From positions 2,852,001 through 2,916,000 of the forward strand of contig CM066310.1 of assembly GCA_033807695.1 (NCBI GenBank): a stretch of 64,000 bases of DNA. Direction: 5' to 3'. Position numbers and translations under genes: made by a program. Within the stretch, counting starts at the first letter, position 1. The number at the start of each line of letters is the position of its first letter. Source of the DNA: Daedaleopsis sinensis (taxonomy: Eukaryota > Basidiomycota > Agaricomycetes > Polyporales > Polyporaceae). Below are positions 1 through 10,200 of the stretch, piece after piece. The notes under the pieces are model-generated. The model ran no database searches and was not told the DNA's origin. It saw only the letters and a program-made list of their open reading frames with translations.

Positions 1-156
1 TAGTAAGTGCTCTGGAACCACGAGAGTGGTACCGGTGCTTACGCTGATAGTGAGGGTCGCAGTCTGCATGCAAACCAGTTTATCTCCGATCGCGGCCGTG
101 CGGATGGGGTCGTAGAGAGTCTGAACGTCACAATGCTGGATGGAGGTGGAGCCGTC

Positions 157-1103
157 TACACATGGGCTTGCAAGTTCCCCGGTTTATAAACCGCTCGGAC
201 TTGCAAGCCCCAGGCACACTGATTCAGATCAGTGCGCCCGTCGCGCGCGCTGATGCTCATCAGCGCGCGCGACGGGCGCACTATTGAGCAATAGCCGACT
301 TCCTACCAACGAGTCTGCCCGCTGCCTCTGCCCGCCGCCTCCGCCTGTCACTGCTCTGTGTGTGGTTATTGGACTGGGAGGGATTGGGTGAGGGAGAGGC
401 AGCGGGTAGAGGTAGCGGGCAGAGGTGGAGGCGGGAACACCAACGGCGGGGAGAACCGTCGCATCGATGAAGTTCATCAATCCCTACGGCTGCCGGCATC
501 AATGCCATCCCCGTCAGCGCCCATCGCTTCCCCCCGCCGCCGCCGCAGGCTGCGCCCGCCGCCTCCGTCCGCGACCTCTGCCCGCCTCCTCTACTCGCTC
601 ATGATGCACCTCTGACGCACGGCCTACCCCCGCAACTCTTCCCATTCATCAATCGAGTATAGGCGGCGGCGGGAACAGGATGGAAGCGATAGGCGGCAGG
701 CGGCAGGTGGCGGGCGGGGATTCAGGTGGCGGGCGTTGATGCGGGCGTCGGGCGTTGAAAACGCGCCCGTTCTCCCCGCCATTAATGTTCCCGCCGTTGG
801 TATTCCCGCCTCCCCGCTGCCCGTTGCCTCTACCCGCCTCTCCTCATGCTCCCCGTCAACGTCACCGACTCTGTCTGCCCCCTACTGCTGCTCTCCCTCT
901 TCGCAACTCGGGCAGAGGCGAGCAGAGGCGGCGGGCAGCCCCATCAGCGATGGCTCGGCTATTGCTCGTTAGTGGGCCCGTTGCGCACGCGCTGATATGA
1001 GCATCAGAGCGCGCGACGGGCGCACTGATCTGCATCACTGTTCCTGGGGCTTGCAAGTCTGACCGGTTTAGAAACCGGGCATCTTGCAAGCCCATGTGTA
1101 TAA
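157..1103. mobile_element. Foldback/MITE-like TIR element, non-autonomous
   Basis: The two ends are inverted copies. The left end (CACATGGGCTTGCAAG from 159) matches the reverse complement of the right end (...CTTGCAAGCCCATGTG to 1098). Clear similarity runs about 150 nt inward, and weaker inverted similarity extends to about 450 on the left and 770 on the right, so most of the element could fold into one long hairpin. TCTAC flanks both sides (155-159 and 1104-1108), a likely target duplication; a plain TA duplication with five extra bases on the right is the alternative. The interior is GC-rich and simple in sequence, with no transposase ORF. It lies inside the membrane-protein gene. Superfamily is not determined. 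Confidence 0.7.
231..282. repeat. Near-perfect 52-bp palindrome inside the TIR
   Basis: Arms of 25 nt are exact reverse complements around a CT centre: AGTGCGCCCGTCGCGCGCGC on the left and its complement ending GGGCGCACT on the right. The opposite TIR carries a diverged version at about 972-1027. A second small palindrome, CGGTTTATAAACCG, lies at 180-193. Confidence 0.85.
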
Positions 1104-1578
1104 TCTACGGAGGTGGCTATCGCGGAGACGTCTCGGGCGTACACATAGTGCCTGTTGATGGCCGCCCCCCAGAATACTGCTGTTGATATGTAGAGGATGA
1201 TGGTTCCGCAGAGAAGCCTCAGTACAGCCACGCTCCGCTTGCACGTACGACTGCAGCAAAGTTGCTCAGCACACAGGATTGGGTTGCGGACGGACAAGTA
1301 GTAGGCCTTACAGCAGAATGTAGACGGAAGCAATGGCTAGGCTGCTTGCTACCCCTGTTGAGTCCGAGGATCAGCTATTCCGCGCCCGGGTAGTCATGTA
1401 CAAACATACCGAACAGCACGGTGGAAATCAATGTCTTGACCAGCTGGTCCGCGGAACCCGTCGACTCGACGACCAAGACCCAGAACGCCTCGGAACTGGA
1501 GCAGGATGGGTCCATAGTGAGAGCACCAGATAGCATGTGGTTACCGCGCCCGGCCCTGGGTGTCGATTGGGGCAGTCG

Positions 1579-1586
1579 ATATATAC
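1579..1586 (-). promoter_or_regulatory. TATA box of the split membrane-protein gene
   Basis: The minus strand reads GTATATAT here, 64 nt upstream of the ATG at 1515 and 43 nt upstream of the alternative ATG at 1536. This spacing matches other TATA-ATG pairs in the window. Confidence 0.45.
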
Positions 1587-1605
1587 TAGGGCGCCCCACC
1601 GTCAA

Positions 1606-2791
1606 GGTTGGCGAGCCTCGGTGTCATTGTCTGTGTCAGAGTATAAAAGCATATCTCCAATGACTTCTATACTAATTGTGAACAAGCATCTGTCAGTGCA
1701 CGCATCGCACGTCAGGCTGCTGCCAACTGTCACTTACTCTTCGGTGATAGGGTCGCGCCTCCCTCACTATGCGCTTCACTGAGCTGGCGCGTGGGAGTAG
1801 GCTAGACAACTTGAAAGCGACACTGGATAGCTGAATTAGTACCGGATAACTTGTATTCACGACATTAGTAAGTCTGTTCTCGACATAAGTATTCGATGCC
1901 TGTCAGAGTCGCCGAGGACCATCAGCGGCGAGTACGTGGTGAACGCAAACGGCATAAAATCGACCGTCAACGTGAGAAAGAGGCTTGAGACAGAACTCAC
2001 CTTGACAGTGTCGACGCCCCCGTATGGGCGGCGTGGCGACCAACTGCTGAGAAAGTATCGGCCTTAACATCCCTGGCTATCGTGGGGCAAAAGATACGGA
2101 TTGGCCTATGTTTTAGAATGACTGACAGATGAGAGAGCCCGCCTCGTGATGTGCTGCGCCCTGTGGTGAATCGTGCTTCGAGCGATTTCCGTGCTTCCTT
2201 GGTGAGGAATGCGTGGAGATCCTCAGCGGCACCACCCTTCGGATAACGAAGTAGCCATCGCGCGGTGAGACGAACTGTCAGTCTACGCACGTGTGCCTGG
2301 GGATCTACAGTGCCGGATAGAGCGCGAAGTGAGAGGCAACTTGGACACGCTGACAGCTCTTCGCGAGGTTCTCGGGGCACAGCCTCGGCGACCTGTCCCG
2401 AGGTCCCCAGGTTCAAGCGGGCCCGTCTGTCTCCGAACATAGAGACGAGCAACCTCTGCTCGCGATGAAGATGAAAAAAGATGTCAGTCGGTGAACACAA
2501 CTGACACAAAACAGCTATGTCAAGCCTTAGGCCAATGGCCGTGCATAGCCAGTAGAGCACAATGATGAACGGTTGTCTCGGTAAGAATGTCGTAAGTACG
2601 ACTCCCTTCACTTACTCTGAGTGCTCAGTGTAGTGTGTGTCGATTATGCGTGGATCCTGAATTTGCTGCGGTTGACAATGTATCATCGAAGTGATCATTG
2701 GTAGTCTAGTGATGACACTGACCGTATGTCAAGCCTTCTCACATGAGTTCAGATGCACTAATAGCCCACCATTTCCCCGACATCACGCGCC
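1606..2791. other. Intergenic; no supported gene
   Basis: A minus-strand open frame of 204 codons (2611-1997) is the only long one. It has no recognisable domain, no hydrophobic pattern and no splice partners that I could link, so I do not call it a gene. Nothing else is recognisable here. Confidence 0.4.
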
Positions 2792-2872
2792 GGGTCATGA
2801 CTTTGGTCATGGCCCTTGACCTCAGCAGTCAAGAGTCATGACCTGGGGTCATGACTCGGGTCATAACATCAC
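2792..2872. promoter_or_regulatory. Cluster of GTCATGAC palindromes
   Basis: Three exact GTCATGAC palindromes lie at 2794-2801, 2835-2842 and 2848-2855. Related half sites (GGTCATGGCC, GGGTCATAAC) lie between and after them, within 80 bp. Such clustering suggests a dimeric protein-binding site or a small degenerate repeat array. It lies beyond the 3' end of the gene at 3038-3813, so any target is unclear. Confidence 0.35.
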
Positions 2873-3037
2873 TGACTTAGTAACTGACCGTACTGCAAAA
2901 TAACTGGTAAAATGGCAGGTTGTACGATGCACAGGAGGAAAGCGTATGGGGAGTGATGATATAGCGAGTCAAACACACAGCGACACAGTAGCGAGGAGAG
3001 CGGAGGAAACACCGGTAGTATCCGTTGAACCGAGCCA

Positions 3038-3813
3038 TCAATATGGCGAACTCAAATCCTATACATTGAAGGCAGGTTACAAGTTGAATATTGAAAGCAA
3101 GGACGATCACGTACGATATGAAGTTTGCTATAGTCATACCACCACAACGGCTCCGACTGATGCCCACACTCTGCGAATACCTCCTGCATGAACCTGAAGA
3201 TGTCGTCGACGTCCACGGCGGCGTTGATTTCCGCGAAACGCTCATGGATGTCGTAATTCGTGTATAACGCGAACATGCCATCGTATTTGTCCGTGAATGG
3301 ATTGACACGCTGGAACTCGATCTTGGCAAGTTTCTCGATGTCTTGGAACACGGTGACCTCCAAGACGTCCTCGAGGAATCGGAGGATGTCCGGATTCTTC
3401 GCGTCTTCTTCAGAGAGTTGACCGTAGACGAGCTCGTCCTTTCCTATCAACTTGCAAAGAAAGGGACGGCAGCTGACAGCCAACTGGTAGCGTTCGGCGT
3501 AGGCGCGGAGGAATGATCTTGTGTATGCCCAACCGTAGGCAACGCAAGCCGGCTCGTTGGTCTTTGAAGCGATGTGGCGTCTAGGGAGCCCCTTCATAGG
3601 ACCAAACGTCTTGAACAGCCTCTCGTGCTTCTAAAGCATAGGATATATAAGCAGGGAGAGCGTACCAAAGAGCCAACGAACCCGTACCGCGGCTTGCGCT
3701 TTCTTTGCGCGATCGGTGAACTTCCAAGCTCCTGTTTCTGGGTCGTACTTCATGTTGGAGTTCTTATCCAAGTCAAGCTCGAATATGAACGCGTCATCGG
3801 GATGCCTGTTCAT
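3038..3813 (-). CDS. Hypothetical protein, two or three exons
   Basis: I do not recognise this family. Exon 1 (3813-3688) encodes MNRHPDDAFIFELDLD and DPETGAWKFTDRAKKAQAA. A 57-nt intron (GTACGG...TTTAG) leads to exon 2 from 3630, which carries the conserved-looking KLIGKDELVYGQLSEEDAKN and the acidic AEINAAVDVDDIFRFMQEVF. The frame can run to a stop at 3052 (about 234 aa). Alternatively, a strong GTACGT donor at 3114 and TATAG acceptor at 3059 give a short third exon ending at 3038 (about 220 aa); the splice signals favour the latter. The product is soluble and acidic, with no signal peptide or membrane segment. It is divergent from the FSH1 gene, 245 bp away. Confidence 0.6.
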
Positions 3814-4058
3814 GAAGACGTGTCAGCACTCTTCGCGCTGGTGGCCGGTGGCCCTGCTTGGTGGTGGTTTGAGGCAAGTTGCTAACCCTATGGTGGGGTC
3901 TCGGTAATTCGGTTCCGGTCAAGGTCCGAAATAAGGAATACGATACTAGGGGCTTTTCTGAGTCTTTCCTGGTCCTAAACCACCACCATCGACGTTCACA
4001 TTGCGATCACTAACTACTTTAGTTGCACTGTAGGCCGATTACGATTTAGACTGGAAAT
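3814..4058. promoter_or_regulatory. Divergent promoter region
   Basis: These 245 bp separate two start codons facing away from each other: the unknown gene on the left and FSH1 on the right. They must hold both promoters. I see no canonical TATA box. Confidence 0.4.
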
Positions 4059-5306
4059 ATGGCGGCAAAATCTGCGAAGAGGATCATGATGCTCCACGGG
4101 TATGTTAATATCTACATTGTCAGCGTACTGAATTGACTTGGGATTAGGTACGCGCAAAACGCTACTATCTTCAGCAAAAGGGTGCGTTTGAGCATATCAC
4201 TGTGTCTATGAGATGCTCATATATGACCGCTCAGCTGGGAGCCCTTCGCAAGTCGTGTGGAAAGGACATCGAGTTCGGTGCGAAAGCCGCTGCCCGCAGG
4301 CTACATAGGCCGCTGACCGATGCTACACAGTCTTCATCGACGCACCGCACGTCCTTACTCCAGTGGACCTCGCGGAAACGTTTGGATCAAGCTTGACATC
4401 AGAGGCCTCCTCTCTCAGCGAGCTCGGCGCGCAAGAAGCGGCGACGGACGCTGAGTCCGATCCTGCGCTCGCTCCGCGCGGATGGTGGAAGGTCGACGCC
4501 GGGCGGACGAAAACAATCGGGCTGGAAGACTCAATAACATTCCTCCGCGACGTGCTGCGCAGAGACCATTACGATGGGATATTTGGCTTCAGGTAATGAC
4601 TCACACGCCTGACGGCTGAGTCCGTACGATGTGAGTCATACAGAAGCTGATGCACTGTTTTGCCATCGGTCGCTGCATTCAACGCAGTCAAGGAGCAGCC
4701 ATGGCTGCGCTAATGGCTGCATTGGTGAGCAAAATATCGGTCTTTTACCTACCGCCAAGCGTTTCGGTGAGCTGATGGTACTATGGTAGCTCGAGAAGCC
4801 TGAGGTGTTCCCACCTTTCCTCGTCGACGGGAGCTCACCGCATCCGCCCGTGTGAGCGCGATTTCCTCGCCGCACCGCATGGATAACGCTGATAAACTCC
4901 TCATCAGCACCTTCTGTGTTGCTGTCGCAGGCTTCCGACCGAAGAGCGCGCTCTGCGATTCCATTTTCCTCCCGACGTACTCCACGCCCACGCTGCATGT
5001 CCTCGGACGGACGGACGTCATTGTGGTCGAGGAGCGATCTAAGACGTTACTTGACGTCTCAGACAACAAACGAGTAGAACACCACGACGGCGGTGCGAGC
5101 CCTCTGTTCATGAATCTGTTGGTGAGCTATGCTCACTGTGTGGGCACTGTGCAGGGCATTTCGTACCCTCGAAGGCAAACTGGCGCAACTTCTTGAAGGC
5201 GTATCTCAAAGATCCCTTGGGAGAAGTGCCGTCGCCCGCCCTTGGTCCCGTCTCGCAACCTGCGTCCGGAGCCGCAACACCCATCACACCAGCTAGTGCA
5301 TTGTAG
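4059..5306 (+). CDS. FSH1: FSH1-family serine hydrolase
   Basis: This is an alpha/beta hydrolase of the FSH1/ovarian-cancer-gene-2 family, cytosolic esterase-like enzymes whose natural substrates are poorly defined. Eight exons join in frame: 4059-4099, 4148-4181, 4235-4277, 4331-4592, 4688-4724, 4790-4851, 4908-5092 and 5155-5306, giving 271 residues, the family's usual size. Signatures in order are RIMMLHGYAQNATIFSKR, VFIDAPHVLTP, APRGWW, and the nucleophile elbow GFSQGAA with its serine codon split AG/T by the fourth intron. They continue with VAGFRPKS, the catalytic Asp in LGRTDVIV and the catalytic His in HHDGGHF. The triad is complete, so it should be active. The ATG at 4059 fits the family N-terminus. 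Confidence 0.9.
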
Positions 5307-5515
5307 ACGACAAGAAGTACGGTGCATGGGTAGCACACAGACAGGTAGAACATAGAGGTATCACGCTAGTTTGATCATCGCTCGTCATTGCGTTGATTAT
5401 AGCTTCTGGAAGCAACACGTTGTACATCTAGCTGTACAAAGGATTGTCAGATACTGCTACACATACAGGGTATTTGATACAAGCGTGGAGCATAGTGGGT
5501 CAAGAGCAAACGATA

Positions 5516-6397
5516 TCATCTTGACTGCATCATCGACTCCGGTTCGGAAACAACGGTGGAGACCGTGTCTCGCCGCGGTGGAGGAACGGAGCCATTGGCA
5601 CTCGTCCTTGGTGGGAGTACCATGTCCTCCACAAATGTGACTGAGGTGTCGTTCCTTCGGTGGCCTGAAACCCTCGCCGGCACCTGCTCGCCCTGGGCCA
5701 GCTGCACACGAGCAGTAGCCGCGACTTTCTCGTCGAGCTTCAGGGAACCTCTCCTCAGCAGCTCTCTCTTCCTCGCTTCCTGCTCCCGCCGCTCCTTCCG
5801 CTTCCCGTCCCAGAACTCCTGCTCCTCCGGCCACAGCTCCCCAGGGAAGTAGAGCGGGAGCAGCGCCAGTCCCACCCCGGCCTCGCGCTCCTCTGCCCGC
5901 ATCAGCGTCTGCATCACTTTGTTCTCCTTGACGTCGTCGTCCTTCAGCCGCTCCTGGAAGTGGAATCCAAGCGCGTCCGAGCTCCGCGTGGCGCCCGCGG
6001 CGAGCACGTTCTGCACCATGCCCAACCCGCCCACGGCGAGCAGGTACCACGCGTCCACATCGAGGCCCTCGACGGTGAGCAGCAGCACGATCCAGAGCAA
6101 GAAGAGCGTCCCAGTCATGACCGACGTGATCAGCCGCCGCTTGTCGCGCCCCCCAGCGAGGTCCTCGAGGCGGATCCCCGCGCGCTCGCTGATCACGACC
6201 ATCGCGAACGTGCTCCCGTTCCCGCGCGTGAGGACGACGACCTCGCGGCCCGTGGTCGGGTTCACGGGGCGCGCGGCGTACTTCTCGTCGCGCCACTGGC
6301 CGAGGCCGCTGCCGACGAGCGCGAGGAGCGTCCCGCCCGCGGTGACGATGAGCACGATCCAGTTCCCGTGCAGCGGGCCGGGGATGACGGCGATCGC
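5516..6397 (-). pseudogene. Retrotransposon-split membrane protein, 3' half
   Basis: This is the C-terminal half of a gene cut by the retrotransposon at 6398-14731. Reading resumes after the target duplication with IAVIPGPLHGNWIV and a TM segment (VLIVTAGGTLLALVG). GREVVVLTRGNGSTFAMVV follows, then two more hydrophobic stretches and EKLM-type residues in NKVMQTLMRAEEREAGVGLA. A charged tail (KRKERREQEARKRELL) ends at 5516. The intact gene at 26752-27765 matches it throughout (VLITSGNGSADAVVVV, KVMQALMRAEEIESGVGLA), so the family is real although its function is unknown. Without the element the frame is continuous across the junction. This half alone lacks a promoter and start. Confidence 0.8.
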
Positions 6398-7061
6398 TGA
6401 TGCGTCTGACCTGCCGCTAAAGAGGTCTGAACAAGGGGAGGGGAACGACTGGACGAGTCCGTCCGGAAGTAGTACCTAGGCAGCAGAAGAAGGGTGAGTA
6501 GTAGGGGAGTCAGAGGGGAGGGGATCCCTAAACAGAGATGAGGAGAGACAGGCGCAGCGACAGCGGAGACGATGGTCGAGGGTCGAAGGGCGAAGGTCGA
6601 GAAGCGAGACGAGGGACGAGGCGAGCGCGGCTGACGAGGGGAGCAAAAAGCTACTATTCGGGGTCTCGGTCACGGAACCTATGTACTCTACGATATAGGA
6701 GCTACTAGTCGCATCTGTAAGATGGTCAGTCAGCATCAATACGACGTAAAGGAGTCGGGCTCGGAGGCTCTACGTGGCGGACGAATGAAAGAGGAAAGAG
6801 CGGAGTAAAGGTGGCGGGCGGATACTAAAGACGCGGTCACGTGGGCGCGTATGTCGCGGACGGAAAACAAGCTGAAGCGGATGCACGATAAAGGGAAGGA
6901 CGTCGGGGAGAGCGGCGAGCGGGAAAAGGAGTAGATGGGTCTAGATGGGTGCGGGAATCTATATGCGGTAGGGCTATCATGGTCGGGCCTCGGGTCTGAG
7001 TGGGTCGCGTCGGGTGTGTGCGTCCGTGCTGAACCTGGCCGAACGCCTGTGCTGCCCATCA
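6398..7061 (-). repeat. 3' LTR
   Basis: It is 664 bp and collinear with 14068-14731 at a constant offset of 7670. It ends GACGCATCA on the minus strand and abuts the host gene's 3' half at 6397. Confidence 0.95.
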
Positions 7062-7070
7062 TCCCCTCCC
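7062..7070 (-). other. Polypurine tract
   Basis: GGGAGGGGA on the minus strand directly precedes the 3' LTR and is the expected plus-strand DNA primer site. Confidence 0.75.
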
Positions 7071-7230
7071 AACTGAAAAATGGACCGTCCTCGGTCCAGA
7101 AGACCGCTGGAGAAAAGACATCGGTGAAGACGTGGAATGGAATCGATGGGAGAGAGTGAATTTGAAGCGATTGTCGTAGATATGGTACCAGAATGATGCT
7201 GTACCGGTTCCGGCCAAATGTGGTGGTAAG

Positions 7231-10200
7231 TCACAGCTCGTGTAGCTGATCTTCGAGCTGTTGGGGGCGTGGTTCATCGTCGGCGTCGTCCTGAGGTGGC
7301 TCGGGTGCCTCTTCGTCGTCGTCTCCAAGGGAGTCCGAGGCTTCCATCTCACGGAGTCGAGACGTCGAGATGTCGAGGTACGCATCAGCGTCGATCCAAG
7401 GGAGCTCTATAGAGGTGCGTGCAAGGTACGGGAGTAGGCGAAATGCAGCGATTGGGCGGTCGAAGACTGCACCGTCCAGTTCGGCGATGATATATGCGCC
7501 TCCTCGGTTCCGGGAGAGGACGACGAAGGGACCGAGGTACCTAGGCCTCATCTTCCTGTTTAATGCTTTTTCTATGGCGGTATTCCGGACGAGCACGAGT
7601 GCGCCGCGGCTGAAGTTGAAGTCCCGGATTGTGTTTTGGTGATCACGCTCGAATTGGCGTGCGGTGTGTAGGCGTGCCGCGTATACGTCGGAATGGATGC
7701 GGGAGAGATCTTCTTGTCGACGAGCAAGGGCTCGGGCGCGCGATCCGATAAGTTGGGTTGTGGATAGCATGCCTTCGGGCACGGGGAAGAGGTAGGTCGC
7801 TTCTGTGATATCGAGTGGGAGGATCGGATGGCAACCTGTGGCAGCGAAGAATGGCGAGCATCCGAGACGACGCCGTACTGTGATACGGTCTGCCCAGAGG
7901 ACGTGATGGAGGTGCCTTGACCACTTCGATTGGTCACCATTCGACGCTTTGAAGAGTGCCTGGCGGACGTCAAAGTGCGGGTGCTCGACGAGACCGTTTG
8001 CGCGGGAGTTGTATCCGGAGATGCGGATATGTGCGACGCCGTACTGCTTTTCTAGGTGGGTGAGAGCTTTGACGAATGGAGTGCCGTTGTCAGACACTAT
8101 TTCGCACAATGTGCCCCATCTGCACAGGATGTCTTCGAAGATCCAGTCGGCGAGTGCGTTGCCTGTTTCGCGTCGCAATGCACGAGCTTCGGGATATCCT
8201 GTGAGAGAGCAGCGACCGTGGACGATGTATTTGAAGCCTGCGGACGTGGGAAGGTGCATAGTATCGACGTAGATCTTGGTGAACAGAGGAGCGGGCGTGG
8301 CGACGACGGGAGGGATGGATATTTGTCGTAACTGTCGGACTTGACAAAGATGACAAGTTCGTACGTACCATGCCACATCTGCTTGGAGGTGGGGCCACCA
8401 GAAACGTTCCGAGAGGAGAGCGTTCGTCGCGTATATCCCCTTGTGCGCAACGTCGTCGTGTGCTTGTTTGAGAAGAGCTAGACGTTTCTCGGGGCCTATG
8501 ACGAGCTTGTCTTGTCCGGCAGCGTGACGACGGAAGAGCTGGTCTTTCTTCAGGTAGAAGCGGGCAGCCTGTCGTGTGAACGTTTGCAAGGCTTGTTCTG
8601 ATAGGGCTGGCGGTGGTGAGAGAGTTCGGAGGAAGTGTATGATTTGTCGTAAGCGTGAGTCTTCTAAACCAGCGACGGATGAGCGAGGAATGGCAGTGGT
8701 AGGGGAAGGCGCAGACGTCGAGCTGGAGATTGATGGGTCGTGTTGGGTGGGGGCGAAGGCAAGGGCAAGCATCGGGGCAGGGCACGAGTCAGAGGCGAAT
8801 ACGGTATTAGGTTTGATGGGGTTATAAATGGAAGGTGAATTGACGATGGGGGAATTAGTCTTGTAGTTGCGCGTGTTGGTAGCGTGCTGTATTGGTTTTT
8901 CGAGGGAGAGAGGTGGGTGTGTAGTTATTAGTGATAAAAGAGGGAAGAGGTGGGCAATGGGCGACGGAGGGGACTGCTCAGAACGGAGTGGTAGGGTCGC
9001 TGTATTGGGTAGTGAAAGTAAAGTATGTGGGGCGGGGTTGATGATGTTCATCAGGCCATTGAGCTTGTCTATCCAGTCGTCTTCGTCTTCGGGAGGGTCT
9101 GCACTGTCGGCTGGTTGTGTAGTTCGTCGCGACAACCCATCGGGGCCGTGCATGACTCCGGGTACGTGGACGAGGCGGAACTGAAAGGTGAGAATTGTAA
9201 CGATCCATCTATTCATAGAAGAGCTGGGTGCTTCATCGGGATTATTGAGCATTCCTTTGATATATTTAGCGTCGACTTCAACGACAAGGTTACGGAGCCC
9301 GATGAGGAGTCGTTTGGATGCTTTGAGCGCGCGGTAGAGGCCGTACAACTCGAGTTTTGGCTGGGAGTAAGCGGATTCGCGCGTGTTGAGTACGATGGAT
9401 CCGAAACGTGCGAAGTATCGACGTGCTGGATTGTCGAGGTCACATTGGGCGAGCAGAAATCCGACGGCAATGATGGAGGTATCCACCGCTAGTATAACCT
9501 CAGCGGCAGATTCGTAGTCGAGTGGTCGTAAGGCTGGCGAGTGGATGAGAGCGTCTTTGAGGTCATCCTGCGCCTGTATCTGCTCCGGACCCCAATGAAA
9601 TACCGCGGATTTGTGTGTGAGTTGAGTGAGCGGGGCGGCCAGTTTCCCGAAGTTGCGTATGAACGATCGTGCTACTCCGACGGTGCCCAGGAATGCACGG
9701 ACTTCTGAGACGCTTCGGCAGGGTCCCCAGTTGATGATCTTGTCGTAGTTGCTCGGCTCCGGTCGACGTCCGGCGTAGGTGCAGTAGTGCCCAACGACTG
9801 GTCCTTCTGCGATGCACAGGAAAGCTTTCGGACCTGAGAATGTTCCGTGGCAATACTTCATGCGTTGGACGATGCGATTGACGTTCCCTAGCTGTTCCCA
9901 AACGAATCTTCGAATGCGAGGGTTCTCGGGGATCGTCTCAAAGAACGGAGAATTTGGAAGTTCGTATCTTGTCGCGGGGCCTCGGATGGGGACGTCGTCG
10001 ATGAAGGGGATGGTGATATGAGGGACCTCGTCTTGTAGAATGTGCGTGACATCATCATGGAAAATTGGGACTGAATTTGTCCACCCCATGGGTAGGGTGA
10101 CGAGTCGACGTGCTCCAAAAGGTGTCATGAAAGTTGTGAGGTCGCGATATTCTTCAGCAATGCGGCGGTGGTCATATCCAACGTAGAGATCGAGTAGGCC

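Larger units (their letters stand above)
1..1515 (-). pseudogene. Serpentine membrane protein gene, partial, split by a TIR element
   Basis: This is the N-terminal part of a multi-pass membrane protein of the kind common in polypores; it runs off the left edge. The ATG at 1515 (or 1536) opens with MDPSCSSSEAFWVLVVE and TVLFG, then a GTATGT donor near 1383. A second exon around 1320-1108 encodes a hydrophobic stretch (TIILYISTAVFWGAA). After the inserted element (157-1103) the reading resumes at 154-40 with DGSTSIQHCDVQTLYDP and QTATLTIS, followed by a GTAAGC donor. Fusing the flanks at the duplicated TCTAC gives the in-frame order TSV-DGSTS, so the element sits in coding sequence and the gene is probably dead. 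Function is unknown. The family call rests on remembered sequence patterns and is moderate. Confidence 0.55.

Noticed and set aside
1997..2611. A 204-codon minus-strand open frame
   Set aside because: It has no recognisable domain, unusual composition and no splice partners. It is likely a chance frame.
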